From the NCBI GenBank assembly GCA_963698435.1, contig CAVOQV010000005.1, positions 310,001-374,000 of the forward strand: 64,000 nucleotides of DNA, in the 5' to 3' direction. Under the pieces are notes generated by a model. It was not told the origin of the DNA. It was given only the letters and a program-made list of their open reading frames with translations, and made no database searches. The translations under genes and the position numbers were made by a program. Positions within the stretch are counted from its first letter, which is position 1, and each line of letters opens with the position of its first letter. The DNA comes from Sva-07 sp963698435 (GTDB lineage: Bacteria > Actinomycetota > Acidimicrobiia > Acidimicrobiales > Ilumatobacteraceae). Of this stretch, positions 56,160-64,000 are shown one piece after another.

Positions 56160-56810
56160 TCAGACGAATGTCGCGAAGACGTCGAGGGGTTCGCGCTCGG
56201 TGGTCAGCGAGTTGATCGGTGCGGCGGGGTCGGCGTGACCGATGGCGACGCCGCAGAAGATCCGCTCCTCGGGCGGGGCACCGACGAACTCGCTGACGGC
56301 CTGTTCGTAGACGGCCCACGCCTCCTGCGGGCATGTGTCCAACCCGGCTTCCTGGGCGAGCAGCATGAACGTCTGCAGGAACATGCCGAGATCCGACCAC
56401 TGCGGCGGTCCCATGATCCGATCGATGAAGCAGAAGATTGCGGCGGGAGCGCCGAAGAAGTCGAGGTTCTTCGCGAACTGGGCGAGCCGACCGGCCTTGT
56501 CGTCCCGTTCGATGCCGAGCGTGGCGTACATGTCCTCGCCGATCTTGAACCGCGACGACCGGTAGGGCTCGTGCAACGGCGACGGATAGATGTCGTAGGC
56601 CGGCGCCTCGACCGACCGGTCAGCGAGGAACTCACGGAACCGCGCCATCGAGTCACCGTTGACGACGTAGATGCGCCACGGCTGCACGTTGCCGCCCGAC
56701 GGCGCACGCGATGCGGTCGTGAGCAAGTCGGCGATCACCTCGTTCGAGACGGGGTCGGGGAGAAAGGCCCGCACGGACTTGCGGGCGTTGACGGCGTCGG
56801 TCACGTTCAC
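56160..56810 (-). CDS. Nitroreductase family protein
   Basis: A 216-residue flavin oxidoreductase. AVNARKSVRAFLPDPVSNEVIADLLTTASRAPSGGNVQPWRIYVV contains the FMN-binding RxSxR-x-F and PSGGNxQPW motifs; GPPQWSDLGMFLQTFMLLAQEAGLDTCPQ and ERIFCGVAIGHAD complete the fold. Reduces nitroaromatics, quinones or related compounds with NAD(P)H. GTG 56810 places the conserved helix correctly; ATG 56855 is a less likely alternative. The open frame extends much further upstream only because it is a shadow of the MBL gene. Confidence 0.87.
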   Translation of the reverse strand: MNVTDAVNARKSVRAFLPDPVSNEVIADLLTTASRAPSGGNVQPWRIYVVNGDSMARFREFLADRSVEAPAYDIYPSPLHEPYRSSRFKIGEDMYATLGIERDDKAGRLAQFAKNLDFFGAPAAIFCFIDRIMGPPQWSDLGMFLQTFMLLAQEAGLDTCPQEAWAVYEQAVSEFVGAPPEERIFCGVAIGHADPAAPINSLTTEREPLDVFATFV

Positions 56811-56906
56811 CGCCGCAGTCTGGCCGTCGGCGCAACCCGGGGCCGAACCGGGCATGTTGCCTCGTCGAACGGGAGTCCGTCGTCGGATCGGCCAGCGCCG
56901 CCGACA

Positions 56907-56912
56907 TAAGGT
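56907..56912 (+). promoter_or_regulatory. -10 box of the MBL hydrolase gene
   Basis: TAAGGT, six bases before ATG 56919. Confidence 0.45.
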
Positions 56913-56918
56913 CGAGTC

Positions 56919-58235
56919 ATGTCGACGATCAGGGAACTCGCGGAGGAACACTGGCAGGGACGCGGCGAGTTGGTGCACACACACCATCCGGTGCAACCCG
57001 TTCATGTGCATCACGACGACGGCACGCGCAGTACCGCCCGCGAGGAGATCGACGACGGCCTGCTCACGCTCAAGTCGATCGCCTCTGTGAACGCGCTCGA
57101 CACGGGCGATGGGCTGGTGATGCTCGATACCGGCGGCGCCTTCGATCGCGGCACCGTCTACGACGCCGTGCGGGGTTGGCGACCGGACGCACCCGTGCGA
57201 GCCGCTGTGTACTCGCACCACCACATCGACCACGTCCTCGGCACGGCGCTGTTCGACGCCGAAGCCGCGGACAAGGGCTGGGAACGCCCTGTCGTGTACG
57301 CCCACGAGGACCTCCCCGCCCACTTCCGCCGCTACGAGCAGACAGGAGGTTGGAACACAGCGATCAACCGCCGCCAGTTCGCCATCGACGTGCCCCAGTT
57401 CTCGTGGCCGAGCGAGTACCGCGACCCCGACGTCACCTACGCGAAGCACCTCACGTTCAATCGCGGCGACCTGACGTTCGAGTTGCACCATGCCCGCGGG
57501 GAGACCGACGACGCGACCTGGACCTGGGTGCCCGAACGCAAGGTGTTGCACCCCGGCGACCTGTTCATCTGGGCGCTGCCCAATGCCGGCAATCCGCAGA
57601 AGGTCCAGCGCTATCTGTCCGACTGGGGCGCCGCGCTGCGCCAGATGGCCGCCCTGCGCCCCGAGATCCTGCTCGCCGGTCATGGACTGCCGATCTTCGG
57701 ATCCGACCGCATCGTGATGGCACTCACCGATACCGCCGAGTTGCTCGAGTCGATCGAGAGCCAGACATTGGCGATCATGAACCAGGGCAAGAGCCTCGAC
57801 ACGTGCCTGCACGAGGTGACCGTCCCGACGCATCTCGCCGACAAGCCGTATCTGCAGGCGGTGTACGACCACCCGCAGTTCCTGATCCGCAACGTGTGGC
57901 GCCGATACGGAGGCTGGTGGGACGGCGAGCCCGACAACCTGCTGCCGTCGCCGCGCGCCCAGCAGGCAGCGGAGTGGGTCGAGCTCGCCGGCGGCGTCGA
58001 CCGGGTGCTCGCGCGTGCGCAGGAGGTGCTTGCGAACGGCGACGCGCGCCTGGCCTGCCACCTCGTCGAGTTCGCCGCCCTCGCAGCTCCCGAGAACGCC
58101 GACGTCTGGAGCGTTCGCGCCACGGTGTACGCCGCTCACTCGGCGCAGCACACCTCGTCGATGGCTCGCAACCTGCTCGGCCACGCCGCACTGGCCAGCG
58201 AACAGGGCAAACGCGACCTCGCCGGCGACTACTGA
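56919..58235 (+). CDS. Alkyl sulfatase-like metallo-beta-lactamase-fold hydrolase
   Basis: A 438-residue protein. The zinc motif is SHHHIDHVLG, with further ligands in HHARGETDDATWTWVPERKVLHPGDLFIW and LLAGHGLPIFG. The C-terminal part (about 300-430), with YGGWWDGEPDNLLP and helical repeats, is the alkyl-sulfatase dimerisation domain. The C-terminal sterol-carrier domain of full-length SdsA enzymes is absent. No signal peptide, so cytoplasmic. Substrate is probably an alkyl sulfate or another ester; not established. Confidence 0.87.
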   Translation: MSTIRELAEEHWQGRGELVHTHHPVQPVHVHHDDGTRSTAREEIDDGLLTLKSIASVNALDTGDGLVMLDTGGAFDRGTVYDAVRGWRPDAPVRAAVYSHHHIDHVLGTALFDAEAADKGWERPVVYAHEDLPAHFRRYEQTGGWNTAINRRQFAIDVPQFSWPSEYRDPDVTYAKHLTFNRGDLTFELHHARGETDDATWTWVPERKVLHPGDLFIWALPNAGNPQKVQRYLSDWGAALRQMAALRPEILLAGHGLPIFGSDRIVMALTDTAELLESIESQTLAIMNQGKSLDTCLHEVTVPTHLADKPYLQAVYDHPQFLIRNVWRRYGGWWDGEPDNLLPSPRAQQAAEWVELAGGVDRVLARAQEVLANGDARLACHLVEFAALAAPENADVWSVRATVYAAHSAQHTSSMARNLLGHAALASEQGKRDLAGDY

Positions 58236-58250
58236 CCCACCGATCCACCA

Positions 58251-58302
58251 CGTTTGCGTTGCACTTCGGGTGGGGCGGTCCACCCAAATCTGCACACAAA
58301 CG
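58251..58302. repeat. 52-bp intergenic palindrome, copy 4 of 4
   Basis: Begins CGTTTGCGTTGCAC, ends CTGCACACAAACG, with GGGTGGGGCGGTCCACCC at the centre. It lies 15 bases after the MBL gene stop and in front of the convergent aldehyde dehydrogenase gene, where it could also act as a terminator. Confidence 0.85.
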
Positions 58303-58319
58303 TGGTGGGCCGGGCAGGA

Positions 58320-59747
58320 TCACCAGTCGGTGGCGATGTACTGGGTCTCGCAGAACTCGTAGATGCCTTCGCTCGCGCCTTCGCGGCCGAGGCCTGACTG
58401 CTTCATGCCGCCGAACGGAGCGGCGGGATCGGACACGGCGCCTCGGTTGAGGCCGATCATGCCTGCCTGGATGCGCTCGCTGACGGCGAGACCACGACGG
58501 AGATCCTTGGTGTAGACGTAGGCCGTCAGCCCCATCTCGGTGTCGTTGGCGACGGCGATCATCTCGTCGGTGTCGTCGAAGGTGATGATCGGCGCGACCG
58601 GGCCGAAGATCTCATGGCGGGTGATCTCGTCGCCGGCTCGGACGTTGCCGAGCACGGTCGGCGGGTAGAAGTGGCCGGGCCCGTCGACGGCCCCGCCACC
58701 GGTGGCGATCCGAGCGCCGTGGTCGGTAGCGGCAGTGACGAGTTCGTTGATCGATTCCACCGCTTTCGCGTTGATCATCGGACCACAGGTCACTCCGTCG
58801 TCGAATCCGCTGCCGATGCGCACGTCGGCCATGGCGGCAGCGAACATCCGGGTGAACTCATCTGCCACCTTCTCGTGCACGAGGAAACGGTTCGCCGCAG
58901 TGCAGGTCTCGGCCGAATGACGCATCTTGGCCACCATCGCTCCTTGGACCGCCGCATCGAGGTCGGCATCGTCGAACACGATGAACGGTGCGTTGCCACC
59001 GAGTTCCATGACGGTCTTGAGCACACGATCGGCAGCACGCTTCAAGAGCACGACCCCGACCTCGGTGGACCCGGTGAACGAGACCATGCGGGTGGCCGGA
59101 TGGTCGACCGCGGCGTCGAACCACGCTCCCGACGACAGCGTCGGCACGATGTTGACGACACCCGCCGGGAGGCCGGCTTCGTGGAGGAGCTCACCGATCC
59201 GCAACGCCGTGAGCGGCGTCTCGCGCGGCGGTTTGATCACCGCTGCATTCCCGGCGGCGAGGGCCGGTGCGAGCTTGCGGGTGATCATCGCGGCAGGGAA
59301 GTTCCAGGGCGTGACGATCACGACGACGCCGACGGGCGGGTGGTGCACGACGATCCGGTTGGCACCCGCCGGCGCGACGCCGAGCGAGCCGTGGATGCGA
59401 ACGGCCTCCTCGGAGTTCCACCGGAAGAACTCTGCGGCGTAGGCGACCTCGCCGCGGGCATCCACGAGCGGCTTGCCGTGCTCGAGGGTGATCAATCGAG
59501 CCAACTCATCGGTGTGCTCGACCATCAGCTCCCACGTCCGCCGAAGAATCTCGCCGCGCTCGCGAGGCGGGGTCGCGGCCCACGCCATCTGTGCAGCCGC
59601 TGCTGCGTCGCAGGCAGCGGTCGCATCCGAGGTGCCGCCGGCCGCGACCGAGGCGATCACCTCCTCGTTCGCCGGATTCTCGACGTCGAAGCGCTCCGCG
59701 CTCGAGCCGTCGCGCCATTCGCCACCGATCAACAACTGGGTCTGCAT
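58320..59747 (-). CDS. gabD: NAD(P)-dependent succinate-semialdehyde dehydrogenase-like ALDH
   Basis: A 475-residue aldehyde dehydrogenase: TPWNFPAAMITRKLAPALAAGNAAVIKP (cofactor binding), FTGSTEVG, catalytic Glu in VMELGGNAPFIVF, catalytic Cys in SAETCTAANRF, and HEIFGPVAP. Sequence type is close to SSADH (GabD), oxidising succinate semialdehyde to succinate, the last step of GABA use; other semialdehydes are possible. ATG 59747 has a GAGGA ribosome-binding site. The gene stands alone between convergent and same-strand neighbours. Confidence 0.9.
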   Translation of the reverse strand: MQTQLLIGGEWRDGSSAERFDVENPANEEVIASVAAGGTSDATAACDAAAAAQMAWAATPPRERGEILRRTWELMVEHTDELARLITLEHGKPLVDARGEVAYAAEFFRWNSEEAVRIHGSLGVAPAGANRIVVHHPPVGVVVIVTPWNFPAAMITRKLAPALAAGNAAVIKPPRETPLTALRIGELLHEAGLPAGVVNIVPTLSSGAWFDAAVDHPATRMVSFTGSTEVGVVLLKRAADRVLKTVMELGGNAPFIVFDDADLDAAVQGAMVAKMRHSAETCTAANRFLVHEKVADEFTRMFAAAMADVRIGSGFDDGVTCGPMINAKAVESINELVTAATDHGARIATGGGAVDGPGHFYPPTVLGNVRAGDEITRHEIFGPVAPIITFDDTDEMIAVANDTEMGLTAYVYTKDLRRGLAVSERIQAGMIGLNRGAVSDPAAPFGGMKQSGLGREGASEGIYEFCETQYIATDW

Positions 59748-59853
59748 GTCCTCATCATGCACGGTGCGCACGTCCGGCGATGACACGGTCGCGTCAGGCC
59801 TGGCACGGCATGCTCCGGGCGTCACACGGTCGCGGTCCCGGCGGAGCGCCGAG

Positions 59854-60051
59854 TCAGGAGATGTCGTAACCGGCGTCGTCGATCGCGGCCCGGATGGCCG
59901 CATCGTCGCCGCCGATCACGGTCACGAACTTGGCGTCGACGTCGACGTCGACCGACTCGACCTGGGCCACCGACGACACCTCGCCTTCGATGGCACGCTT
60001 GCAGTGATCGCAGCTGATGCCGGGGACGGAATAGGTGTGCGTGACGCTCAT
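59854..60051 (-). CDS. copZ: Copper chaperone CopZ
   Basis: A 65-residue heavy-metal-associated (HMA) domain with the metal-binding GISCDHCKRAIEGEV. It carries Cu(I) in the cytoplasm and passes it to CopA. Its ATG overlaps the copA stop by four bases (ATGA) and it is the last gene of the copper operon. Confidence 0.92.
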   Translation of the reverse strand: MSVTHTYSVPGISCDHCKRAIEGEVSSVAQVESVDVDVDAKFVTVIGGDDAAIRAAIDDAGYDIS

Positions 60052-62318
60052 GAGACGAGCTCCTCTTCTCTGGTTGACGACGCCGCAACGAATGGATCGG
60101 TGCTCCGGCGGTATCCGCGAAACCGGCGAAGCCGGAGACTGTTCGACACAACGAACAACGACGACATGCCCATGGCAGCAGCGGCGATCATCGGGTTGAG
60201 GATCCCGAACGCGGCGAGCGGGATCGCCGCGGTGTTGTAGGCGAACGCCCAGAACAGGTTGCCCTTGATCGTTGCGAGGGTGCGTCGCGAGAGCGCTACG
60301 GCATCGGCAGCCGCACGCAGGTCACCGGACACGATGGTGAGATCGGATGCTTCGATCGCAATGTCGGTGCCCGTGCCGATCGCGATGCCGAGGTCGGCCT
60401 GCGCGAGCGCGGGCGCGTCGTTGATGCCGTCACCGACCATGGCGACGCGTCGACCCTCGGCCTGGAGGCGAACGATCTCGGCGGCCTTCGCGTCGGGCAG
60501 CACCTCGGAGATCACCGTGTCGACACCGACCTCGCTTCCGACCGAACGGGCGGTGCGAGCGTTGTCCCCGGTGAGCAGCGTCACCGTGAGTCCGAGATCG
60601 TGGAACGCAGCCACCGCTTCGCGCGACGTGGGCTTGACGGTGTCGGCGACGACGAGCACCGCTTCGGCGCATCCCGACCGACCGGCGAACACCGCGGTGT
60701 TGCCGGCCCGCTCGGCAGTGGTCGCCGCTCGCTCGACGGCGGCGGGCACGGTGTCGAACAACTGGCGGCGCCCGACGCGCACTTCGACGCCGTCGACTTC
60801 GGCCACCACGCCGAAGCCGGGGTGGTTCTTGAACGCGCCGACCGGGCCTGCCGGCAAGGTTCGCTCGGCTGCTGCATGGGCGATCGATCTGGCGATCGGG
60901 TGCTCGGATCGCGCTTCGACGGCGCCCGCCAGCCCGAGCAGCAACTCGGTCGAGGCATCGGGCGCGACGACCTCGACCAGGCTCATGCGTCCCTCGGTGA
61001 CCGTCCCGGTCTTGTCGAGCACGATCGTGTCGATGCGGCGGGTGTCCTCGAGGACTTCGCCACCCTTGATGATCACACCGAGCTGCGCTGCCCGACCGGT
61101 GCCGACCATGATCCCGAGCGGCGTCGCGAGTCCGAGCGCGCACGGGCAGGCGATGATCAGCACGGCCACCGCAGCGGTGAACGCATCGTTGGCGTCACCG
61201 GTGATCGCGAGCCAGGCGAGCAACGTCAACATCGCGATGGCGATGGCCGTGGGCACGAACACCGCCGCCACCCGGTCGGCGAGTCGCTGCACCTCGGCGC
61301 GGCTTCCCTGCGCCTCGTCGACGAGCCGGATGATCTGAGCGAGTGCGGTGTCGGCGCCGACTCGAACCGCTTCGACGACGAGCGAGCCGTTGGCGTTGAC
61401 CGTGGCTCCGATGACCTCGTCGCCGGGGCCGACCTCGACGGGTACCGGCTCGCCGGTGACCATCGAAGCATCGACGCTGGAGTGCCCATCGACCACGACG
61501 CCGTCGGTCGCGATCTTCTCCCCCGGCCGGACCACGAATCGGGTACCGACCGTCAACTGATCGAGCGGTACCTCGGTTCCGTCGACGAGGCGGGCTGAGC
61601 GCACCCCGAGGTCGGCGAGTGCACGAATCGCGTCGCCTGACCGGCGCTTCGCCCGGATCTCCAACCACTTGCCGATCAGGATCAGGGCCACGATCACCGC
61701 GCCGGTCTCGTAGTAGACGTGCATGCCGCCGCTTTCGGTCATCGACATCGATCCCATGTCGGCCATGCCGCCGGAATCGTCACCGATGCTCCCGACGAGC
61801 ACGACCGTCGACCAGGTCCATGCCGACAACGTGCCCATCGACACCAGCGTGTCCATGGTGGTGGATCCGTGGCGCAGGTTCATCCACGCGGCCCGATGGA
61901 AACCCCAACCGCACCAGAACACGATCGGTGTCGCGAGGGCGGCAACGACCCATTCCCAGCCGTCGAACTGCAGCGCGGGCACCATCGACAACAGCACCAC
62001 CGGTGTGCCGAGGATGACGGCCACGATCCATCGACGGCGCAAGTCGGCTTCGCGGCGACGTTCAGCGGCATCATGATCAGCGGTCACCGGAGCCACGTAG
62101 CCGAGCCGCTCGACGACCGCGCGCATGTCGGACTCCGCGGCGCCATGGTGGATCACCGTCGCACGACCGTTGGCGAAGTTGACACGAACCTCGTCGACAC
62201 CGTCGAGCTTGGTGAGGCCGCGCTGGATCCGGTTCGCGCAGGCCGCACAGGTCATGCCTTCGATGGCGATGTCGGATCGATCCGACGTCGTCGCGGAATC
62301 CGAGTTCGATGTCTTCAT
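60048..62318 (-). CDS. copA: Copper-exporting P1B-type ATPase CopA
   Basis: A 756-residue P-type ATPase. N-terminal HMA domain with GMTCAACANRIQ; then about eight membrane helices, with the transport motif IIACPCALGLATPLG; phosphorylation site VLDKTGTVTEGRM; nucleotide domain SEHPIARSI; hinge MVGDGINDAPAL. A Met/His-rich external loop, MADMGSMSMTESGGMH, lies between the first helices and probably binds Cu(I). It exports copper to the outside. ATG 62318 overlaps the regulator stop codon (ATGA). Confidence 0.95.
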   Translation of the reverse strand: MKTSNSDSATTSDRSDIAIEGMTCAACANRIQRGLTKLDGVDEVRVNFANGRATVIHHGAAESDMRAVVERLGYVAPVTADHDAAERRREADLRRRWIVAVILGTPVVLLSMVPALQFDGWEWVVAALATPIVFWCGWGFHRAAWMNLRHGSTTMDTLVSMGTLSAWTWSTVVLVGSIGDDSGGMADMGSMSMTESGGMHVYYETGAVIVALILIGKWLEIRAKRRSGDAIRALADLGVRSARLVDGTEVPLDQLTVGTRFVVRPGEKIATDGVVVDGHSSVDASMVTGEPVPVEVGPGDEVIGATVNANGSLVVEAVRVGADTALAQIIRLVDEAQGSRAEVQRLADRVAAVFVPTAIAIAMLTLLAWLAITGDANDAFTAAVAVLIIACPCALGLATPLGIMVGTGRAAQLGVIIKGGEVLEDTRRIDTIVLDKTGTVTEGRMSLVEVVAPDASTELLLGLAGAVEARSEHPIARSIAHAAAERTLPAGPVGAFKNHPGFGVVAEVDGVEVRVGRRQLFDTVPAAVERAATTAERAGNTAVFAGRSGCAEAVLVVADTVKPTSREAVAAFHDLGLTVTLLTGDNARTARSVGSEVGVDTVISEVLPDAKAAEIVRLQAEGRRVAMVGDGINDAPALAQADLGIAIGTGTDIAIEASDLTIVSGDLRAAADAVALSRRTLATIKGNLFWAFAYNTAAIPLAAFGILNPMIAAAAMGMSSLFVVSNSLRLRRFRGYRRSTDPFVAASSTREEELVS

Positions 62319-62713
62319 GAGGGATCGATGACTTGGCAGCGGTGGGGATCGGTGCACGCAGCCGGGTCGAGACCGCGGGCTCGTTCGGCGAGATCCAACA
62401 TCTGGGCACGCGTCACGCGCAGACGCTCGATCTGGGCATCGATGTCGGCGATGTGCCGCTCGAGGAACGACAACGTGTGTGCGCACGTGGCCAGGCCGGC
62501 GTCCTTCATCGAGAGCAACGTCTGCACCTCGGCGAGTGTCAGACCGCACCCCTGGGCGTCTCGGATGAATTGGAGTCGTTCCGCCGCCGTGTCCGAGTAG
62601 TCGCGATACCCCGACGGCGTGCGATCGGGTTCGGGGAGCAGGTCGATCGACTCGTAGTACCTGATCGTCTCGGTGCTCAGCCCGGAGATGTCAGCGAGGG
62701 CACCGATGCGCAT
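62315..62713 (-). CDS. MerR-family copper-responsive regulator (CueR-like)
   Basis: A 132-residue regulator. MRIGALADISGLSTETIRYYESIDLLPEPDRTPSGYRDY is the MerR winged helix; a dimerisation coiled coil follows (FLERHIADIDAQIERLRVTRAQM); the C-terminal loop CTDPHRCQ, with two Cys six apart, together with an upstream Cys (ATCAHT), is the metal site, as in Cu/Zn-type members. It heads the operon and would activate its own promoter by untwisting the long spacer that contains the dyad at 62732-62755. Confidence 0.9.
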   Translation of the reverse strand: MRIGALADISGLSTETIRYYESIDLLPEPDRTPSGYRDYSDTAAERLQFIRDAQGCGLTLAEVQTLLSMKDAGLATCAHTLSFLERHIADIDAQIERLRVTRAQMLDLAERARGLDPAACTDPHRCQVIDPS

Positions 62714-62731
62714 ACCCGCAGCCTACCGTCA

Positions 62732-62755
62732 AACCTTCGAGCCGACTTCAAGGTT
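62732..62755. promoter_or_regulatory. MerR-type operator of the copper operon
   Basis: AACCTT at 62732 and AAGGTT at 62750 form a dyad with a 12-base centre, 19 bases before the regulator ATG. On the minus strand it lies between TTGAAG and TAGGCT with a 20-base spacer, the overlong spacing typical of MerR-family promoters. Confidence 0.65.
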
Positions 62756-62801
62756 GCGGACAGATGTCCGATCTGGGGCAGACCCCCGGATGGGACACCC
62801 G

Positions 62802-63815
62802 TCAGACCACGGTTCGCAGGGCGGTGGCTGCTGCTTCCGGGGTGATGTCCCGCTGGAGGTTCGCAAGCAACTCGTAACTCGCCGGGATCTTGGCGACGTC
62901 CGCCGATCGCAGCAGCGGGGGGTAGTAGTGCGCGTGGAGCTGCCATCCGCCGGAGTCCGCGCTGGTCGGCGCGCTGTGCCACCCCGAGCAGTACGGGAAC
63001 GGCGTGTCGAACAGTCGGTCGAAGGCTCGGAGCATCGTCTGGAGCGCCTGCGCCAGTGACGAGCGCTCGCCGGCACCGAGCTCGTCGAGCCGCGCAACGC
63101 GACGGCGAGGCAACACGAGCGTCTCGAACGGCCAGTAGGCCCAGTAGGGCACGAGCACGACCCAGTCGTCGTTGACCGCCACGATCCGCTCGCCCGCGTC
63201 GAGTTCGCGCTCCACGTAGTCGAGCAGCAGCGGTCGACCGTGACGGTCGAGGTACGAGCGCTGCCGATCGACCTCACCCACTGCCTCGTCGGGAAGGAAC
63301 GTCGACGCCCAGATCTGGCCGTGTGGGTGCGGGTTCGAAGCACCGGAGATCGCGCCACGGGTCTCGAAGATCTGGACCCATTCGTAGCGCTGGCGGAGCT
63401 CGGCCATCTGCGTCTGCCACAACTCGATCACGGCAATCACGTCGGTCTGCGCCATGTCCGCGAGCGTGAGGTCGTGCCGTGGGGAGAAGCACACGACCCG
63501 ACATTCCCCGACCGCCCCGTCGGCGCCGAACAGCTCGTCGATCGCCGCCGCCCCGGTCGCGGGCGAGTCCGGGAGCAGCGCAGCGAAGTCGTTGACGAAC
63601 ACGAACGTCGAGTCGTAGTCGGGATTGCGCGCGCCCCCGGCACGTTCGTTGCCTGGGCAGAGGTAGCAGCTCGGGTCGTACGTCGGCGCCTCGGGAACCT
63701 CGGCCGAGCGCTGACCGACCCAGGGTCGCTGTGTGCGCTGAGGCGACACGATCACCCAGCGACCGGTCAAGGGATTGTGCCGCCGATGAGGGTGTGTCGA
63801 CGGATCGAAGGGCAC
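62802..63815 (-). CDS. galT: Galactose-1-phosphate uridylyltransferase
   Basis: A 337-residue HIT-superfamily enzyme: RRHNPLTGRWVIVSPQRTQRPW, zinc Cys pair in CYLCPGNERAGG, and the active-site SNPHPHGQIW with the nucleophile His. YCSGWHSAP and WQLHAHYYPPLLRSA close the active site. Exchanges UMP between UDP-glucose and galactose-1-phosphate in the Leloir pathway. The GTG start has a TACGCT box six bases upstream (63822-63827). No galK or galE is in the window. Confidence 0.93.
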   Translation of the reverse strand: MPFDPSTHPHRRHNPLTGRWVIVSPQRTQRPWVGQRSAEVPEAPTYDPSCYLCPGNERAGGARNPDYDSTFVFVNDFAALLPDSPATGAAAIDELFGADGAVGECRVVCFSPRHDLTLADMAQTDVIAVIELWQTQMAELRQRYEWVQIFETRGAISGASNPHPHGQIWASTFLPDEAVGEVDRQRSYLDRHGRPLLLDYVERELDAGERIVAVNDDWVVLVPYWAYWPFETLVLPRRRVARLDELGAGERSSLAQALQTMLRAFDRLFDTPFPYCSGWHSAPTSADSGGWQLHAHYYPPLLRSADVAKIPASYELLANLQRDITPEAAATALRTVV

Positions 63816-63821
63816 GGCGAG

Positions 63822-63827
63822 AGCGTA
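63822..63827 (-). promoter_or_regulatory. -10 box of galT
   Basis: TACGCT on the minus strand, six bases before the GTG at 63815. Confidence 0.45.
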
Positions 63828-63842
63828 CGCGCATCGTCGAGT

Positions 63843-64000
63843 TCACCCGCAGTAGCCGAGCGAGCAACGATCGGCGGGGAGGAGCCGCTTCGGTGGTGCC
63901 TCGATCGTGCCGAACGTCGGCCGGTACACCTCGGTGGCGATGCCATCCCACCGGTTGTGCGACAACCCGTAGAGGAGTTGGCCGGGTGCCGTCGTCGGGA
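63843..64000 (-). CDS. C-terminal end of an unidentified protein (gene continues beyond window)
   Basis: The last 52 codons of a gene running off the right edge. The reading frame ends ...GLSHNRWDGIATEVYRP, then PPKRLLPADRCSLGYCG and TGA. The C-terminal CSLGYCG with two Cys could be a disulfide or a metal site. Too little is present to assign a family. Confidence 0.5.
   Translation of the reverse strand, partial: PTTAPGQLLYGLSHNRWDGIATEVYRPTFGTIEAPPKRLLPADRCSLGYCG

Overview
The window is high-GC actinobacterial DNA. The set of genes (three F420-type luciferase-like oxidoreductases, an SCO6745-family protein, a 1,568-residue NAD-glutamate dehydrogenase, a VIT1-type transporter, lipoproteins with Thr/Pro/Ser-rich linkers) and the many TAnnnT boxes 6-8 bases before start codons suggest a free-living member of the Acidimicrobiia (Ilumatobacter-like). 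This assignment is an inference; there is no rRNA gene in the window.

Layout. 1-8,200: a cut-off dienelactone hydrolase, a class III aminotransferase, and a minus-strand operon for reductive pyrimidine catabolism (beta-ureidopropionase, dihydropyrimidinase, CoA-acylating methylmalonate/malonate-semialdehyde dehydrogenase, LLM oxidoreductase). With the aminotransferase these would take dihydrouracil to beta-alanine, malonate semialdehyde and acetyl-CoA. 8,200-18,000: housekeeping genes (HrpB helicase, TSUP exporter, class I fumarase) and an AbiEi/DUF559 protein bracketed by 52-bp palindromes. 18,000-34,000: lipid-type enzymes, an ABC-F ATPase, MscL, secreted lipoproteins, an arylsulfotransferase-like surface protein, GlnRS, and a small SelW-like gene with an in-frame TGA exactly at the second position of its CxxC/CxxU motif. 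34,001-41,241: an integrated element in tRNA-Glu, bounded by a 46-bp direct repeat. It carries a decayed tyrosine integrase, an excisionase-like protein, a DUF433/DUF5615 pair, and a SARP/AfsR-like regulator between two small secreted proteins that share an 11-bp-phased operator. 41,200-64,000: tRNA-Glu and tRNA-Gln, GltX, NAD-GDH, an M14 lipoprotein, haloalkane dehalogenase, a glutamine-synthetase-like enzyme, GH13 glucosidase, an SSADH-type dehydrogenase, a complete MerR-CopA-CopZ copper operon and GalT.

Two families of intergenic palindromes are dispersed through the window: a 42-bp repeat present as two tandem doublets with an identical 61-bp period, and a 52-bp repeat in four copies.

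At least ten otherwise well-conserved genes or gene pairs are split by small indels (usually one base). This pattern is more like uncorrected sequencing or assembly error than real gene decay. Those genes are given with their restored limits and the indel position is stated. Three loci look like true pseudogenes because they carry large deletions or nonsense codons: a thioesterase, an acyl-CoA ligase remnant, and the element's integrase.
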